Below are positions 31,796 through 41,319 of a stretch of 42,323 bases of DNA, in pieces. How positions within the stretch are numbered: the first letter of the stretch is position 1; the number at the start of each line of letters is the position of its first letter. The DNA comes from an uncultured Parabacteroides sp. GTDB taxonomy: Bacteria > Bacteroidota > Bacteroidia > Bacteroidales > Tannerellaceae. The DNA lies in assembly GCA_900552465.1 (NCBI GenBank), contig URZO01000027.1, positions 1 through 42,323 of the forward strand. The letters run 5' to 3'. A program made the translations under genes and the position numbers. The notes under the pieces are model-generated. The model searched no databases. It was not told where the DNA came from and saw only the letters and a program-made list of their open reading frames with translations.

Positions 31796-32440
31796 ATGCG
31801 AAAAGAGGAACGATATAAAGGGGTATTGAACTGGTTCAACGAGAATGTGCCGATTGCCGAAACGGAGTTGCATTATGACAACCCGTATCAATTGCTTATC
31901 GCCGTAATCCTGTCTGCCCAATGTACGGACAAACGGGTGAATATGATCACTCCCGCCCTCTTTAAGGATTTCCCGACTCCCGAAGTAATGGCAGCCTCGA
32001 CGCCGGAAGTCATCTTCGAATATATCCGGAGCGTCTCCTATCCCAACAACAAATCGAAACATCTGGTCGGCATGGCAAAAATGCTGATGTCGGATTTCGG
32101 AGGTGTCGTACCGTCTGATATCAACGAACTGCAAAAGCTACCCGGCGTAGGCCGTAAAACGGCAAATGTCATAGCCTCGGTCGTCTACAACAAGCCGGCA
32201 ATGGCTGTCGATACGCACGTCTTCCGCGTAGCCAACCGCATCGGCCTGACCAACAACAGCAAAACGCCGTTGGAGACAGAAAAGGAATTAGTGAAGCATA
32301 TCCCGGAGGAACAGATTCCGATCGCCCACCATTGGTTGATCCTGCACGGACGTTATACCTGTATCGCCCGCAAGCCTAAATGTGAAGAATGCGGACTCAA
32401 ACCCTGGTGTAAATATTTCCTGGATCCCAAGAAAACGTAA
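31796..32440 (+). CDS. nth: Endonuclease III (DNA glycosylase/AP lyase)
   Basis: A 214-residue base-excision repair enzyme for oxidised pyrimidines. The helix-hairpin-helix LPGVGRKTANV carries the catalytic Lys121, VDTHVFRVANRIG has Asp139, and the iron-sulfur cluster uses Cys189, Cys196, Cys199 and Cys205 (C-x6-C-x2-C-x5-C). All family landmarks are present and the length is typical. It starts 3 bp after crcB, and the next gene starts 6 bp after its stop, so crcB, nth and the following unknown gene are probably co-transcribed. Confidence 0.97.
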   Translation: MRKEERYKGVLNWFNENVPIAETELHYDNPYQLLIAVILSAQCTDKRVNMITPALFKDFPTPEVMAASTPEVIFEYIRSVSYPNNKSKHLVGMAKMLMSDFGGVVPSDINELQKLPGVGRKTANVIASVVYNKPAMAVDTHVFRVANRIGLTNNSKTPLETEKELVKHIPEEQIPIAHHWLILHGRYTCIARKPKCEECGLKPWCKYFLDPKKT

Positions 32441-32446
32441 GATAAA

Positions 32447-33346
32447 ATGAAAGCTGACAAGCGGGAAATAGTGACATTTACAATAGCTGCTCTCGCTACG
32501 CTGGTGGCAGTCTGGTTCTTTTTAGGCAAAATGCAAGAAGAGAAGAAGGCTGTGCAAACTGATCTATATACGCTGGTTGCTCCGGCATCAGACGCGATCT
32601 TGAGTGTGAACCGTCCTGCCGCTTTCTCTAAATACATACTATCCCGGAAACCGGAATACGACGCTTTTGCTTCCCGGATACCGGAAATATATCTTTCCAT
32701 TATCCAAAACAACCAGGATCTTTCCCCTTTGCTTCTCTCCTTTCATCCTCAAGGGGTCGTCCTATACACACAAGCAGGAAAGAATCTCATCAACCGGATA
32801 GAAAAGAATACGTTGCAAAAGGCTTTCGGTTCATTTGCCCCGCAAAAACAAACCCGAAACGACATCGTGTTCACCTATTATCCGGATAATGGCAACCGCT
32901 TCTTTGGTTACTACCAATACAACGGCATCTGGGTAGCAAGCTATAGCAAGAAGCTGTTGGAAGAAGTCGCCCAGATACAAAAGAGCAGGCAAAACTACCT
33001 GCTCCCCGATCAGGACCGCCTGCGCCGGACATTCGACGCGAACGCTCCTCTGAACCTGATGATACAGTCGGACAGCCTCAACCTGTACGTCTCCCTGCCC
33101 AACTCGACCGAATGGCGAATCCGGAACTGGTGGCTGGGTGCCGACCTGTTCAAGAATGAGGACCACCTCTGTTACTTCGGCAGCCTCCCCTATAACGCCA
33201 CCGCCGACAGCCTGTACGAACCGTTAGGCGACACGCTGGCACTACGCCTCGAACAGGCATTCCCGCAATTCCGCATAACCAATCAAACCACACGGGAAAG
33301 CAACCGGATGTTTTATACGGGATGCCTGGAGGCGCAAGATAAATAA
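32447..33346 (+). CDS. Membrane-anchored protein of unknown function
   Basis: A 299-residue protein I do not recognise. A single N-terminal membrane helix (about 8-26, IVTFTIAALATLVAVWFFLG) anchors a soluble, probably periplasmic domain of mixed alpha/beta character with conserved-looking ILSVNRPAAFSKYILSRKP, NGIWVASYSKKLLEEV and HLCYFGSLPY. The overall pattern (substrate-like YYPDNGNRFFGYYQYNG repeats of tyrosine and glycine) is reminiscent of DUF3352-type proteins, but that is only an impression. It follows nth by 6 bp, so it is probably part of the crcB-nth unit. Confidence 0.75.
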   Translation: MKADKREIVTFTIAALATLVAVWFFLGKMQEEKKAVQTDLYTLVAPASDAILSVNRPAAFSKYILSRKPEYDAFASRIPEIYLSIIQNNQDLSPLLLSFHPQGVVLYTQAGKNLINRIEKNTLQKAFGSFAPQKQTRNDIVFTYYPDNGNRFFGYYQYNGIWVASYSKKLLEEVAQIQKSRQNYLLPDQDRLRRTFDANAPLNLMIQSDSLNLYVSLPNSTEWRIRNWWLGADLFKNEDHLCYFGSLPYNATADSLYEPLGDTLALRLEQAFPQFRITNQTTRESNRMFYTGCLEAQDK

Positions 33347-33377
33347 GTTATAGTAATACATTTAGAATAGAAATGAT

Positions 33378-33385
33378 TACCTTTG
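33378..33385 (+). promoter_or_regulatory. -7 box of the antitoxin-toxin unit
   Basis: TACCTTTG, 30 bp before the antitoxin ATG at 33416, which supports that start over the earlier ATG at 33383. No matching -33 element was found. Confidence 0.5.
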
Positions 33386-33415
33386 TTCCAAACCTATAAA
33401 AGAAAGGAATTCAAG

Positions 33416-33670
33416 ATGACAACAATGGAATTAAATGCAATGCTTTTAAAAGAATTAAGCACGATCGCATCAGATGAAAATATGGTAAAAGAAGTCATCT
33501 GCTACATCCGTCGTTTGCGCCAAAGTTATGCAAAAACAGAAGCACAGCCATATACAACGGAAGAATTAAACGCAAGAATAGAACAGGCTGAAAAAAACTA
33601 TACAGAAGGCCGATATACAGAGAGTTCCAAAGTTCGTAAGGAAATAACAGATTTATTAGCATCACTATGA
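33416..33670 (+). CDS. Antitoxin of a ParE/RelE-type toxin-antitoxin pair
   Basis: An 84-residue acidic, helical protein starting MTTMELNAMLLKELSTIASDENMVKEVICYIRRLRQ. The rest, YTTEELNARIEQAEKNYTEG, has the shape of antitoxin C-terminal toxin-binding tails in Bacteroidetes. Its stop overlaps the start of the toxin gene (ATGA at 33667-33670), the standard coupled arrangement. The toxin frame is broken (next entry), so the antitoxin may be an orphan in function. The earlier ATG at 33383 lies in the -7 box and was not used. Confidence 0.8.
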   Translation: MTTMELNAMLLKELSTIASDENMVKEVICYIRRLRQSYAKTEAQPYTTEELNARIEQAEKNYTEGRYTESSKVRKEITDLLASL

Positions 33671-33989
33671 ATATCGTATGGGATGATGACGCCAAAGCAC
33701 GCTTGAAAGAAATCGTGTTATATGGAGTGGATAATTGGGGACTAAAAGTTGCAAAGGCTTTTTATGAAAACATTATTAATATAGAAGAAAGGTTGACAAA
33801 CAATCCAGGCATTGGACATCCGAACCATTATTAGCAAACAGAACTTTCGAATATCGCGCCGTAATAATTCAAAAAAACTTCAAGCTGATATACCGCGTTG
33901 ATCACGAAAAAGAAATTATCCTTATCGCTGATCTATGGGATACACGCCGTGAACCCCGAAAACTGGCAAAAAGAGTAAAGAATCAATGA
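33667..33989 (+). pseudogene. Frameshifted ParE/RelE-type toxin
   Basis: From the ATG at 33667 the frame reads NIVWDDDAKARLKEI and reaches NNPGIGHP, then stops at TAG (33832-33834) after 55 residues. Shifting by one base at about 33823-33825 restores a ParE sequence: PLLANRTFEYRAVII, then FKLIYRVDHEKEIILIADLWDTRR, and ends at TGA 33987-33989. The restored protein would be about 108 residues, the usual toxin length. One missing base around CCGAACC (a GAA codon is expected there) explains it. Either a true inactivating deletion or a sequencing error. The last 7 bases overlap the convergent pncC gene. Confidence 0.82.
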
Positions 33990-34456
33990 CAAAGTAATTC
34001 CTTCAACATCCTCAACGCCGTACGAGCCGCCTCCTGGATATTCTCTTCCCGCTCCGTACCGAAATGGAAGCATTCAGACACAACTTTGTCTTTCAAGGCA
34101 GCAGCAATCCAAACCGTACCGACCGGCTTTTCAGGAGTTCCTCCACCGGGACCGGCAATACCGGAAGTGGCAACCGCACAATCACACCCCAGCGTACAGA
34201 TAGCCCCCAACGCCATCTGTTCGACAACCGGACGGCTGACGGCGCCATATTGCATCAGGCTCTCTTCCGAAACGCCCAGCACATGATGCTTCACCTCATT
34301 GCTGTAGGAAACCACACCCCCGCAGAAGTAATCGGAACTACCCGCCACACGCGTAATCAGATGCGCTATATATCCACCAGTACAGCTTTCAGCCGTTCCC
34401 ATCATCAAATGACGGGAACGAAGCAATTCACCTATTTCGTTTTCAATATCCATCAT
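33983..34456 (-). CDS. pncC: CinA C-terminal-type nicotinamide-nucleotide amidase
   Basis: A 157-residue enzyme that hydrolyses NMN to nicotinate mononucleotide in pyridine nucleotide salvage. TAESCTGGYIAHLIT, GGVVSYSNEVK, TSGIAGPGGGTPEKPVGTVWIA are the conserved blocks. It is the stand-alone C-terminal domain of CinA, without the N-terminal molybdopterin-binding-like part. Its start overlaps the stop of tsaD by 4 bases (ATGA), so the pair is co-translated. The 3' end overlaps the broken toxin gene by 7 bases. Confidence 0.94.
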   Translation of the reverse strand: MMDIENEIGELLRSRHLMMGTAESCTGGYIAHLITRVAGSSDYFCGGVVSYSNEVKHHVLGVSEESLMQYGAVSRPVVEQMALGAICTLGCDCAVATSGIAGPGGGTPEKPVGTVWIAAALKDKVVSECFHFGTEREENIQEAARTALRMLKELLCH

Positions 34457-35481
34457 CCCAACTTATTCAACACACGTGAGAACGGAACAGCATCCATCGG
34501 ACAGAACTGCTGATCCAGGTATTTGTAATATCCTGTTATGGCAACCATTGCCGCATTATCCGTTGTAAAAGAGAACTTCGGGATATGCACCTTCCAGCCG
34601 AACCGTTTGGCATGGTCGAGGAAAGCGCCACGCAAACCGGAATTGGCCGAGACGCCACCCGCAACAGCCACCTCTTTTATATTCAAATCCTTTGCCGCCT
34701 TACGCAATTTATTCATCAGGATGTCGATCACCGTCGCCTGCAGGGAAGCACAGAGATCCTGCTTGTTCTTCTCGATGAAATCGGGATCTTCCTGCAACTT
34801 ATCACGCAGGGTATAAAGAAAAGAAGTCTTCAGTCCACTAAAACTATAGTCATAACCTGGAATATGCGGTTTGCTGAATGTAAAAGCATTCGGATTGCCT
34901 TCGTTGGCAAGGCGGTTCACGACAGGACCGCCGGGATAACCGAGCCCCATGACTTTCGCGCACTTGTCAAACGCCTCACCCGCCGCATCATCGATCGTCT
35001 GTCCGATCACTTCCATATCGTTATAGGCATTCACCTTGATGATCTGCGAATTTCCTCCCGAAACCAGCAGGCAGAGAAACGGGAACGAAGGGGCATGATC
35101 GTCTTCCGGCGTCTCCTTTATAAAATGAGCCAATACGTGCGCCTGTAAATGATTGATCTCAATCATCGGGATATTCAAAGAAGCGGAAAGACCCTTAGCA
35201 AAGGATGTCCCCACCAGCAACGACCCCATAAGGCCCGGACCACGGGTAAAAGCGACAGCACTCAGTTCGGATTTATCGATACCGGCACGCTTGATAGCTT
35301 CGGCAACCACCGGGATAATATTCTGTTGATGTGCACGGGAAGCCAGCTCGGGAACTACGCCGCCATAGGCTTCATGGACAGCCTGGCTGGCAATTACATT
35401 CGACAGCATCACGCCGTCGCGTATCACAGAAGAGGAAGTATCATCGCAGGATGATTCGATTCCTAATATAGTCACACTCAT
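34453..35481 (-). CDS. tsaD: tRNA N6-adenosine threonylcarbamoyltransferase
   Basis: A 342-residue enzyme of the ASKHA fold that transfers the threonylcarbamoyl group to A37 of ANN-reading tRNAs, working with TsaB, TsaC and TsaE. The N terminus ILGIESSCDDT, the metal site NHLQAHVLAH (His111, His115), VSGGNSQI, and VAGGVSANSGLR are all in place. A -7-like element TTAATTTG lies at 35510-35503 on the minus strand. It is divergent from tamB and followed by pncC in an overlapping pair. Confidence 0.97.
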   Translation of the reverse strand: MSVTILGIESSCDDTSSSVIRDGVMLSNVIASQAVHEAYGGVVPELASRAHQQNIIPVVAEAIKRAGIDKSELSAVAFTRGPGLMGSLLVGTSFAKGLSASLNIPMIEINHLQAHVLAHFIKETPEDDHAPSFPFLCLLVSGGNSQIIKVNAYNDMEVIGQTIDDAAGEAFDKCAKVMGLGYPGGPVVNRLANEGNPNAFTFSKPHIPGYDYSFSGLKTSFLYTLRDKLQEDPDFIEKNKQDLCASLQATVIDILMNKLRKAAKDLNIKEVAVAGGVSANSGLRGAFLDHAKRFGWKVHIPKFSFTTDNAAMVAITGYYKYLDQQFCPMDAVPFSRVLNKLG

Positions 35482-35533
35482 ATCTTCGTTTTAATTTTTG
35501 TGCAAATTAACGAAATCTCTCGGGATATTGTTG

Positions 35534-35541
35534 TAGTTTTG
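35534..35541 (+). promoter_or_regulatory. -7-like box overlapping the only possible tamB start
   Basis: TAGTTTTG matches TAnnTTTG, but its last base is the G of the GTG start at 35541. Either transcription starts elsewhere or this match is fortuitous. Confidence 0.3.
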
Positions 35542-38500
35542 TGCTTAAATATAGTAAAGATATCAAAGGACTTAAATACATAATCATCACCCTACTCACC
35601 CTGTTCTGGATATTCTACGCAACCCCGGCCATCTTGTTGCGCATTCCATACGTGCAGCAAAAAGTGGCAAACACGGCGACGTCAGAATTATCCGGGCGTC
35701 TGGGTGTGCCCGTCCGGATCGGAAATGTAGACATCGAGTGGTTCAACCGCTTAGTGCTCGAGAACCTGTATCTGGAGGATGAGAACGGCAATGTACTGCT
35801 CGAAGCCAACCATGTATCGGCCGGATTCGAGATACTCCCGTTACTGAAAGGCAAGATCGTATTTTCTACCGCCCGCCTGTTCGGCTTCACCGCCAACCTG
35901 AAAAAGGAGACGCCGGCAAGCAAGCTGAACCTGCAATTCGTAATCGACGCCTTCGCCAGCAAAGATACGGTTAAGAAGGAGTCCAATATCGACCTGCGCT
36001 TCAATTCGATCCTGATCCGGCGCGGCAACTTCCGCTACGATGTGGAAGACGCCCCTCACACACCCGGCAAGTTCAACGCCAAGCATATCGACATAAAGAA
36101 CATAAGCGCCAAGATCGCGATGAAGGCATTCAACAAAGACAGCCTCAACGCTAATATCAAGAAGATGAGTTTCGATGAAGCCTCAGGTTTTTCGTTGAAC
36201 AAACTTTCGCTCAATGTGGTGGCAAACAAAGACAGCGCTATCATTAATAATTTCGAAATCAAACTGCCGGAGACGGATTTGAAGATAGACCGTGCCCACA
36301 TCAATATGAAAGAGGCAACCGACGTGAACGAACTGCTGAACCATTCACCGGTTGTACTGAATATCGCGCCATCCCAGATCTGCCTGAAAGACCTTTCCGC
36401 CTTCGTCCCTGCATTCCGTAACTTCTCGGAGGCGATCGAGCTTTCGGCCGAAGCATCCGGCTATATCAACAACATCGACCTCAAACGCCTGACGCTGAAA
36501 TACAGCGACAAGATGCTGTTTGTCGGCAAAATGGAGATGAAAGGGATCACCCATCCGGAAGACGCCTATATCTTCGGCCAGGTAAACAAGATGTACATTA
36601 CGACCGAAGGTATCTCAGGCATGGCCAATAACTTCAACGAACATCCGGTCGCGCTTCCCGATGCGATCGTCAAGTTAGGGACCATTAACTTCACCGGCGA
36701 GATATCCGGCTTCTTCGACAACCTCGTGGCTTTCGGCAAATTCTCATCCGCCATCGGTTCCATGCAGACCGACCTTATCTTCGGCAGCGATAAAGAGAAC
36801 AACATAGCCGCCTACCTGAAAGGGCACCTTTCGACCTCCACCCTGCATCTGGACGAGCTTTTCCCGGAAGGCAATCCATACGGGACGGCCAAGCTGGACC
36901 TCACGCTCGACACCCACCGCCCAAAGAACGGCTCTTTCTCAGGGGATATAAAAGCCAGCATCGACGAACTCGAATATAAAGGATACAAATACGAAAATAT
37001 CCTCCTCTCGGGTAACTTCAAGAAGAACGGCTTCAACGGGGTACTCGACATCGACGACCCGAACGGCAAGCTCTATGCCGAAGGCCTCTTCCTCCACGAA
37101 GGGAAAAACTCGATGTTCAACTTCACCTCGCGCCTGGAGCATTTCCGTCCGGACAGCCTCCATCTGACCGACAAATACGAAGCGCCCGACATCTCCTGCT
37201 CGCTGAGCGCCGATTTTACCGGGAACAATATCGACAACCTAGAAGGAAGCATCACACTGGACAGCCTTGCTTTCCTGACCGCCCCGGACAGCTTCTTCCT
37301 GAAACAATTCAAAGTGGAGGCCACAGGCCATTCACTGGACCGCCATCTGACGATCTCCTCGGATATCCTGAACGGCGAAGTGACGGGAGCCTACTCTTTC
37401 ACGACAATCGTCCCCAGCCTCATGAAGACGCTGAAAGGATACGTGCCGGCCCTAATAAACGTCACGCAGAAGAAACAGGAGGTAAAGGAAAACAACTTCT
37501 CCCTCCTGTTGACAATCGAGAATACGGAAGACATATCCAACACCCTGAAGCTGCCTTTCACCATGCTTCATCAGGGACGCATCACGGGACATTACAACAA
37601 CCAGTACAACCGCTTCCGTTTCGAAGCCTACCTGCCGAAGTTCAACATCGGCAAGTCGATGTTCGAAGGCGGTTATCTGACGTGCGACAACCCTGAAGAC
37701 AAGGTGAACCTCCAGCTAAAGGCAACCAACTACAACGCCAAAGGCCTGCGCAACTACCTGGACCTGAAAGTAGACGCAAAAGACAATCAGGTGAACACGC
37801 TGATCGGCTGGGCGAACAACAAGCAACGGCTGTTCAAAGCCGACCTCTCCGCCTCTACCCTTTTCATCGAAGAGGAACAGGAAAAAGGTCCGGCCACGCT
37901 GCGCACCGAAATCTCGCTGAACGAAAGCCCGCTGACGCTGAACGACTCGACCTGGCACATCGCCCCGTCCACTATTTCCATAGCCGACGGCAAAATAGGG
38001 ATACGGAACTTCTCCGTCAGCAACGGCAACGAATACCTCCACATGGACGGTGTCGTTTCCCGGGACCCATCCGACACCCTGTTGCTGGACCTGAAACAAG
38101 TAGAGCTAAGTTATATCTTCGACATCCTGAACATACCCGTCCTTCAATTTGCCGGAAAGGCGACAGGCACCTTCAACATCACCGACCTCTACGGCAGCCG
38201 GATGCTGAACACCGACCTCGAAGTGCAGAACTTCTCGTTCAACCAGGTACCGCTGGGCCGCCTCAACCTCTTCAGCGAATGGGACGACCAACAGAAAGGT
38301 ATCCTCATGTTAGGAAGCATTTATAAGAACGACACGACCTGGACCGACGTTAGCGGCTACGTCTATCCCGTCGGCAAGAATGCAGGCCTCTCGCTCTTCT
38401 TCGGGGCGAACGACCTCAACCTCGCCTTCCTCCACCCCTTTGTCGAGAACGTGGCCAAGAACATGCAGGGGCGCGGTTTCGGAAATGTCCACCTCCACGG

Positions 38501-40064
38501 TCCGTTCAAGGCGCTGAACGTGGAAGGAGACGCCTACGTACTCGACGGCGGCTTGGGCATCGAATACCTGAACACCTACTATACCTTCTCCGACTCCATC
38601 CACCTGACGCAGGATGCGATCATCGGACGGGGCGTAACCGTACACGACAAGTTCGGCAACTCGGGAAAGGTAAACCTGACCGTCAACCACAAACACTTTA
38701 AAGATGTCAGCTTCGACGTCGACGTCCAGACGAACAACATGCTCGTGTTCGACGCCCCCCAGAAGCAGAATCCCCTGATATTCGGAACCGTCTTCGGAAC
38801 CGGTACCGCCTCCATCCGAGGCAACGGCCAGCTGATCAACTTCGACATCAATATGCGGAGTGATCCCAAGACCTCCGTCAAGCTCGATTTCATGAACAAC
38901 TCTTCGGCGGCGGACTACGATTTCATCACCTTCGTCGATAAGAAGAAGCTGCGCGAGATGGCCCTGACCGCACCCGCCGACTCGATCAGACCCCTTATCT
39001 TCAAAGACGAAGACGACAGGGCGGAACTGCGCATGAACTTCCTGCTCGACATCACCCCCGACGCCAGGATCGAACTGATCATGGACCCTATCGCCGGTGA
39101 CAAGATAGCCGGCAATTGCAGCGGAAGCCTCCAGATACAATACGGCACAAAGACGGACCTCCGCATGTACGGCAACATCGGTATCGTCGAAGGAAATTAC
39201 AACTTCAGCCTCCAGCAGCTCATCCACAAAGACTTTAAGATACGCGACGGCAGCATCATCAACTTCCGCGGCGACCCGTTCGAAGCAACGATGAACGTCA
39301 ATGCGATTTATAACCTGACAGCCAACATACAGGACCTGGATGCCAGCTTCGCCAGTGAAAGCGCACGGCGCAACATCCCGGTCAACTGCGTGCTGAACCT
39401 CGACGGCGTGTTGCGCAACCCGACCATCTCGTTCGACCTCGAACTGCCCGGCTCTAACGAAGAATTGGAACGGCAGGTGAAGAGCCTCGTAGACACCGAA
39501 GACATGATGACAAAACAGATCGTCTATCTGCTCGTCCTCAACAAGTTCTATACGCCGGAGTACACAAACAATCAGTTTAAGTCGAACGACTTCAGTGCCG
39601 TCGCCTCATCCGCCATCTCGTCACAGATATCGAGCCTTATGAACAGTTTCACGGATAAAGTGCAACTTGGAACCAATATCCGTACCAGCCAGGACGGCAT
39701 CGAAGACACAGAGGTGGAGATGCTGCTCTCCAGCCAGCTATTAAACAACCGCCTGATCTTTAACGGAAACTTCGGCTACAAGAACAACGCGAATCAGAAG
39801 AACGCCTTTATCGGCGAGTTCGACCTCGAATACCTGCTGACCCCCAGCGGCGACATCCGCCTGAAAGCCTATAACCATACGAACGACATGTACATGTTCC
39901 TCAAACAGGCCCTCACCACGCAAGGCGTCGGCATCATGTACAAGAAAGACTTCACCCGCTTCTCCGACATCTTCCGCCGCCGGAAAAAATACCCGTTGAT
40001 CCCGCTGCGTCCCGCCGCACCGGATAGTACGACGGTAACACCGGAAGTGACAAAATTATTCTGA
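35541..40064 (+). CDS. tamB: TamB-like translocation and assembly module protein (DUF490)
   Basis: A 1507-residue protein spanning the periplasm. A membrane helix at about 12-33 (YIIITLLTLFWIFYATPAILL) anchors it in the inner membrane; an AsmA-like section follows (VRIGNVDIEWFNRLVLENLYLEDENGNVLLEA), then a very long beta-rich rod, and the C-terminal DUF490 domain (about 1290-1480; FDLELPGSNEELERQVKSLV, VAS..SSQISSLM, NRLIFNGNFGY). TamB-like proteins move phospholipids to the outer membrane and help insert outer-membrane proteins. The start is the GTG at 35541 because no later ATG, GTG or TTG precedes the membrane helix. Much of the gene is rich in G and C at third positions. It converges on the Sel1 gene with a 9-bp overlap. 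Confidence 0.9.
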   Translation: MLKYSKDIKGLKYIIITLLTLFWIFYATPAILLRIPYVQQKVANTATSELSGRLGVPVRIGNVDIEWFNRLVLENLYLEDENGNVLLEANHVSAGFEILPLLKGKIVFSTARLFGFTANLKKETPASKLNLQFVIDAFASKDTVKKESNIDLRFNSILIRRGNFRYDVEDAPHTPGKFNAKHIDIKNISAKIAMKAFNKDSLNANIKKMSFDEASGFSLNKLSLNVVANKDSAIINNFEIKLPETDLKIDRAHINMKEATDVNELLNHSPVVLNIAPSQICLKDLSAFVPAFRNFSEAIELSAEASGYINNIDLKRLTLKYSDKMLFVGKMEMKGITHPEDAYIFGQVNKMYITTEGISGMANNFNEHPVALPDAIVKLGTINFTGEISGFFDNLVAFGKFSSAIGSMQTDLIFGSDKENNIAAYLKGHLSTSTLHLDELFPEGNPYGTAKLDLTLDTHRPKNGSFSGDIKASIDELEYKGYKYENILLSGNFKKNGFNGVLDIDDPNGKLYAEGLFLHEGKNSMFNFTSRLEHFRPDSLHLTDKYEAPDISCSLSADFTGNNIDNLEGSITLDSLAFLTAPDSFFLKQFKVEATGHSLDRHLTISSDILNGEVTGAYSFTTIVPSLMKTLKGYVPALINVTQKKQEVKENNFSLLLTIENTEDISNTLKLPFTMLHQGRITGHYNNQYNRFRFEAYLPKFNIGKSMFEGGYLTCDNPEDKVNLQLKATNYNAKGLRNYLDLKVDAKDNQVNTLIGWANNKQRLFKADLSASTLFIEEEQEKGPATLRTEISLNESPLTLNDSTWHIAPSTISIADGKIGIRNFSVSNGNEYLHMDGVVSRDPSDTLLLDLKQVELSYIFDILNIPVLQFAGKATGTFNITDLYGSRMLNTDLEVQNFSFNQVPLGRLNLFSEWDDQQKGILMLGSIYKNDTTWTDVSGYVYPVGKNAGLSLFFGANDLNLAFLHPFVENVAKNMQGRGFGNVHLHGPFKALNVEGDAYVLDGGLGIEYLNTYYTFSDSIHLTQDAIIGRGVTVHDKFGNSGKVNLTVNHKHFKDVSFDVDVQTNNMLVFDAPQKQNPLIFGTVFGTGTASIRGNGQLINFDINMRSDPKTSVKLDFMNNSSAADYDFITFVDKKKLREMALTAPADSIRPLIFKDEDDRAELRMNFLLDITPDARIELIMDPIAGDKIAGNCSGSLQIQYGTKTDLRMYGNIGIVEGNYNFSLQQLIHKDFKIRDGSIINFRGDPFEATMNVNAIYNLTANIQDLDASFASESARRNIPVNCVLNLDGVLRNPTISFDLELPGSNEELERQVKSLVDTEDMMTKQIVYLLVLNKFYTPEYTNNQFKSNDFSAVASSAISSQISSLMNSFTDKVQLGTNIRTSQDGIEDTEVEMLLSSQLLNNRLIFNGNFGYKNNANQKNAFIGEFDLEYLLTPSGDIRLKAYNHTNDMYMFLKQALTTQGVGIMYKKDFTRFSDIFRRRKKYPLIPLRPAAPDSTTVTPEVTKLF

Positions 40065-41270
40065 ATCATCTGAGATAAGATACCACACCCATGACTTTAA
40101 AGCCTTTTCAGCTTCTTTTCCAATTTCATTATTTGCTTTTGAGGCTTTACTTAACCAGTCACAACCCTGTTTCACATCTTTAACAGTACCTTGTCCATTA
40201 CAATACATTAATCCCAAAGCATATTGTGCTTTAGCATCATTTTGTTCAGCTGCTTTCTGAAACCAGACAAATGCCTTTTTATAATCTATTCTGTTATAAT
40301 AGAAAGAACCGAGATTACTTTGTGCAGTAACAAAACCTTGCTCTGCAGCCTTAAGAGACCACTTAATAGCTTCATCACTGTTTTTGTCGACAAAAAGACC
40401 ATTGTCATACATATATCCAAGCTGAGACTGTGAAAAAGCGGAGCCCCTTTTTGCTCCATCCATGAACAAACGAAAAGCCGTAGCATAATCCTTTTCTACA
40501 CCATATCCAAATAAATAGATAGTTCCAAGATTATTTGCTGCAGCTATTGATCCTTTTTCCACAGCCATTTTATAGTATTTGATCGCCTTTTGATAATCTT
40601 TTTCCTCATCATACTTATATCCCATATCGCATGCTTCATCGGCAGACATCGTGTCCTCTTCCGAATTTTTGTTTGTAGTAATTACATCACCATAATTATC
40701 ACGTATTAACCTTAAAATACGTTCAGCCTCAGAACGATCACCTTCCATCGCGGCTTCGCATAATCTCTTAGCCTTTAGTATATCTTTGGGTACAAAGTCT
40801 CCATAATAATAATGAGAAGCAACAGCCGTTTGAGCCCCTGGAACCCCTTGCTCTGCGGCCTTCTCTAACCATTTAAAACCTTCAAGTTTATCTATAGGGA
40901 CTCCATAACCTTCATTATATGCTGCAGATAACATACATTGAGCTAAAGCATTTCCTTTTTCTGCTGCCTGCTTAAACCACTTTGTAGAGGTGGAGTGATC
41001 TTTTGGATCACGAACTCCTTTCCCATAATAGTACATTATCCCAATATAGTATAGTGATTCTGCATGCCCCTTTTCTCCTGCTTGTTTGAACAGAGGAAGT
41101 GCATGCGTATAATCCTTTGACTTATAGTAATCCATCGCCTTTTTAAAAAGAGCTTCCGTTGCAGGATCATCTATAGTCTGGACAGCCACGGAATGATAGA
41201 CAGGGAGATTTGCCTTCGCCCCTGTAATCAGTAAGGAGCAGATCAGGAGTAAGAATAGTTGTTTTTTCAT
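40056..41270 (-). CDS. Secreted Sel1-like repeat protein
   Basis: A 404-residue exported protein. Signal peptide MKKQLFLLLICSLLITGAKA supports the ATG at 41270. About nine Sel1-type helical repeats of 36 residues follow, with the consensus A-xx-LGxxYxxGxGVxxDxxxAxxWxxKAAEQG visible several times (for example MYYYGKGV...STKWFKQAAEKG and MYDNGLFVDKNSDEAIKWSLKAAEQG), so it is a protein-binding scaffold. The partner and role are unknown. The gene is distinctly A+T-rich next to the G+C-rich tamB, a hint of separate origin. The upstream gap holds an array of 23-bp repeats. Confidence 0.88.
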   Translation of the reverse strand: MKKQLFLLLICSLLITGAKANLPVYHSVAVQTIDDPATEALFKKAMDYYKSKDYTHALPLFKQAGEKGHAESLYYIGIMYYYGKGVRDPKDHSTSTKWFKQAAEKGNALAQCMLSAAYNEGYGVPIDKLEGFKWLEKAAEQGVPGAQTAVASHYYYGDFVPKDILKAKRLCEAAMEGDRSEAERILRLIRDNYGDVITTNKNSEEDTMSADEACDMGYKYDEEKDYQKAIKYYKMAVEKGSIAAANNLGTIYLFGYGVEKDYATAFRLFMDGAKRGSAFSQSQLGYMYDNGLFVDKNSDEAIKWSLKAAEQGFVTAQSNLGSFYYNRIDYKKAFVWFQKAAEQNDAKAQYALGLMYCNGQGTVKDVKQGCDWLSKASKANNEIGKEAEKALKSWVWYLISDDSE

Positions 41271-41319
41271 TGTCTTATATGCTTTAATAAATAATGAATG
41301 AATTGGCTTCTGTTTTAGA

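Noticed and set aside
38310..39227. A 305-codon open frame on the minus strand inside tamB
   Set aside because: A shadow of the G+C-rich third positions of tamB; its sequence is Val/Asp/Glu-rich without any domain, and the plus-strand gene is certain.
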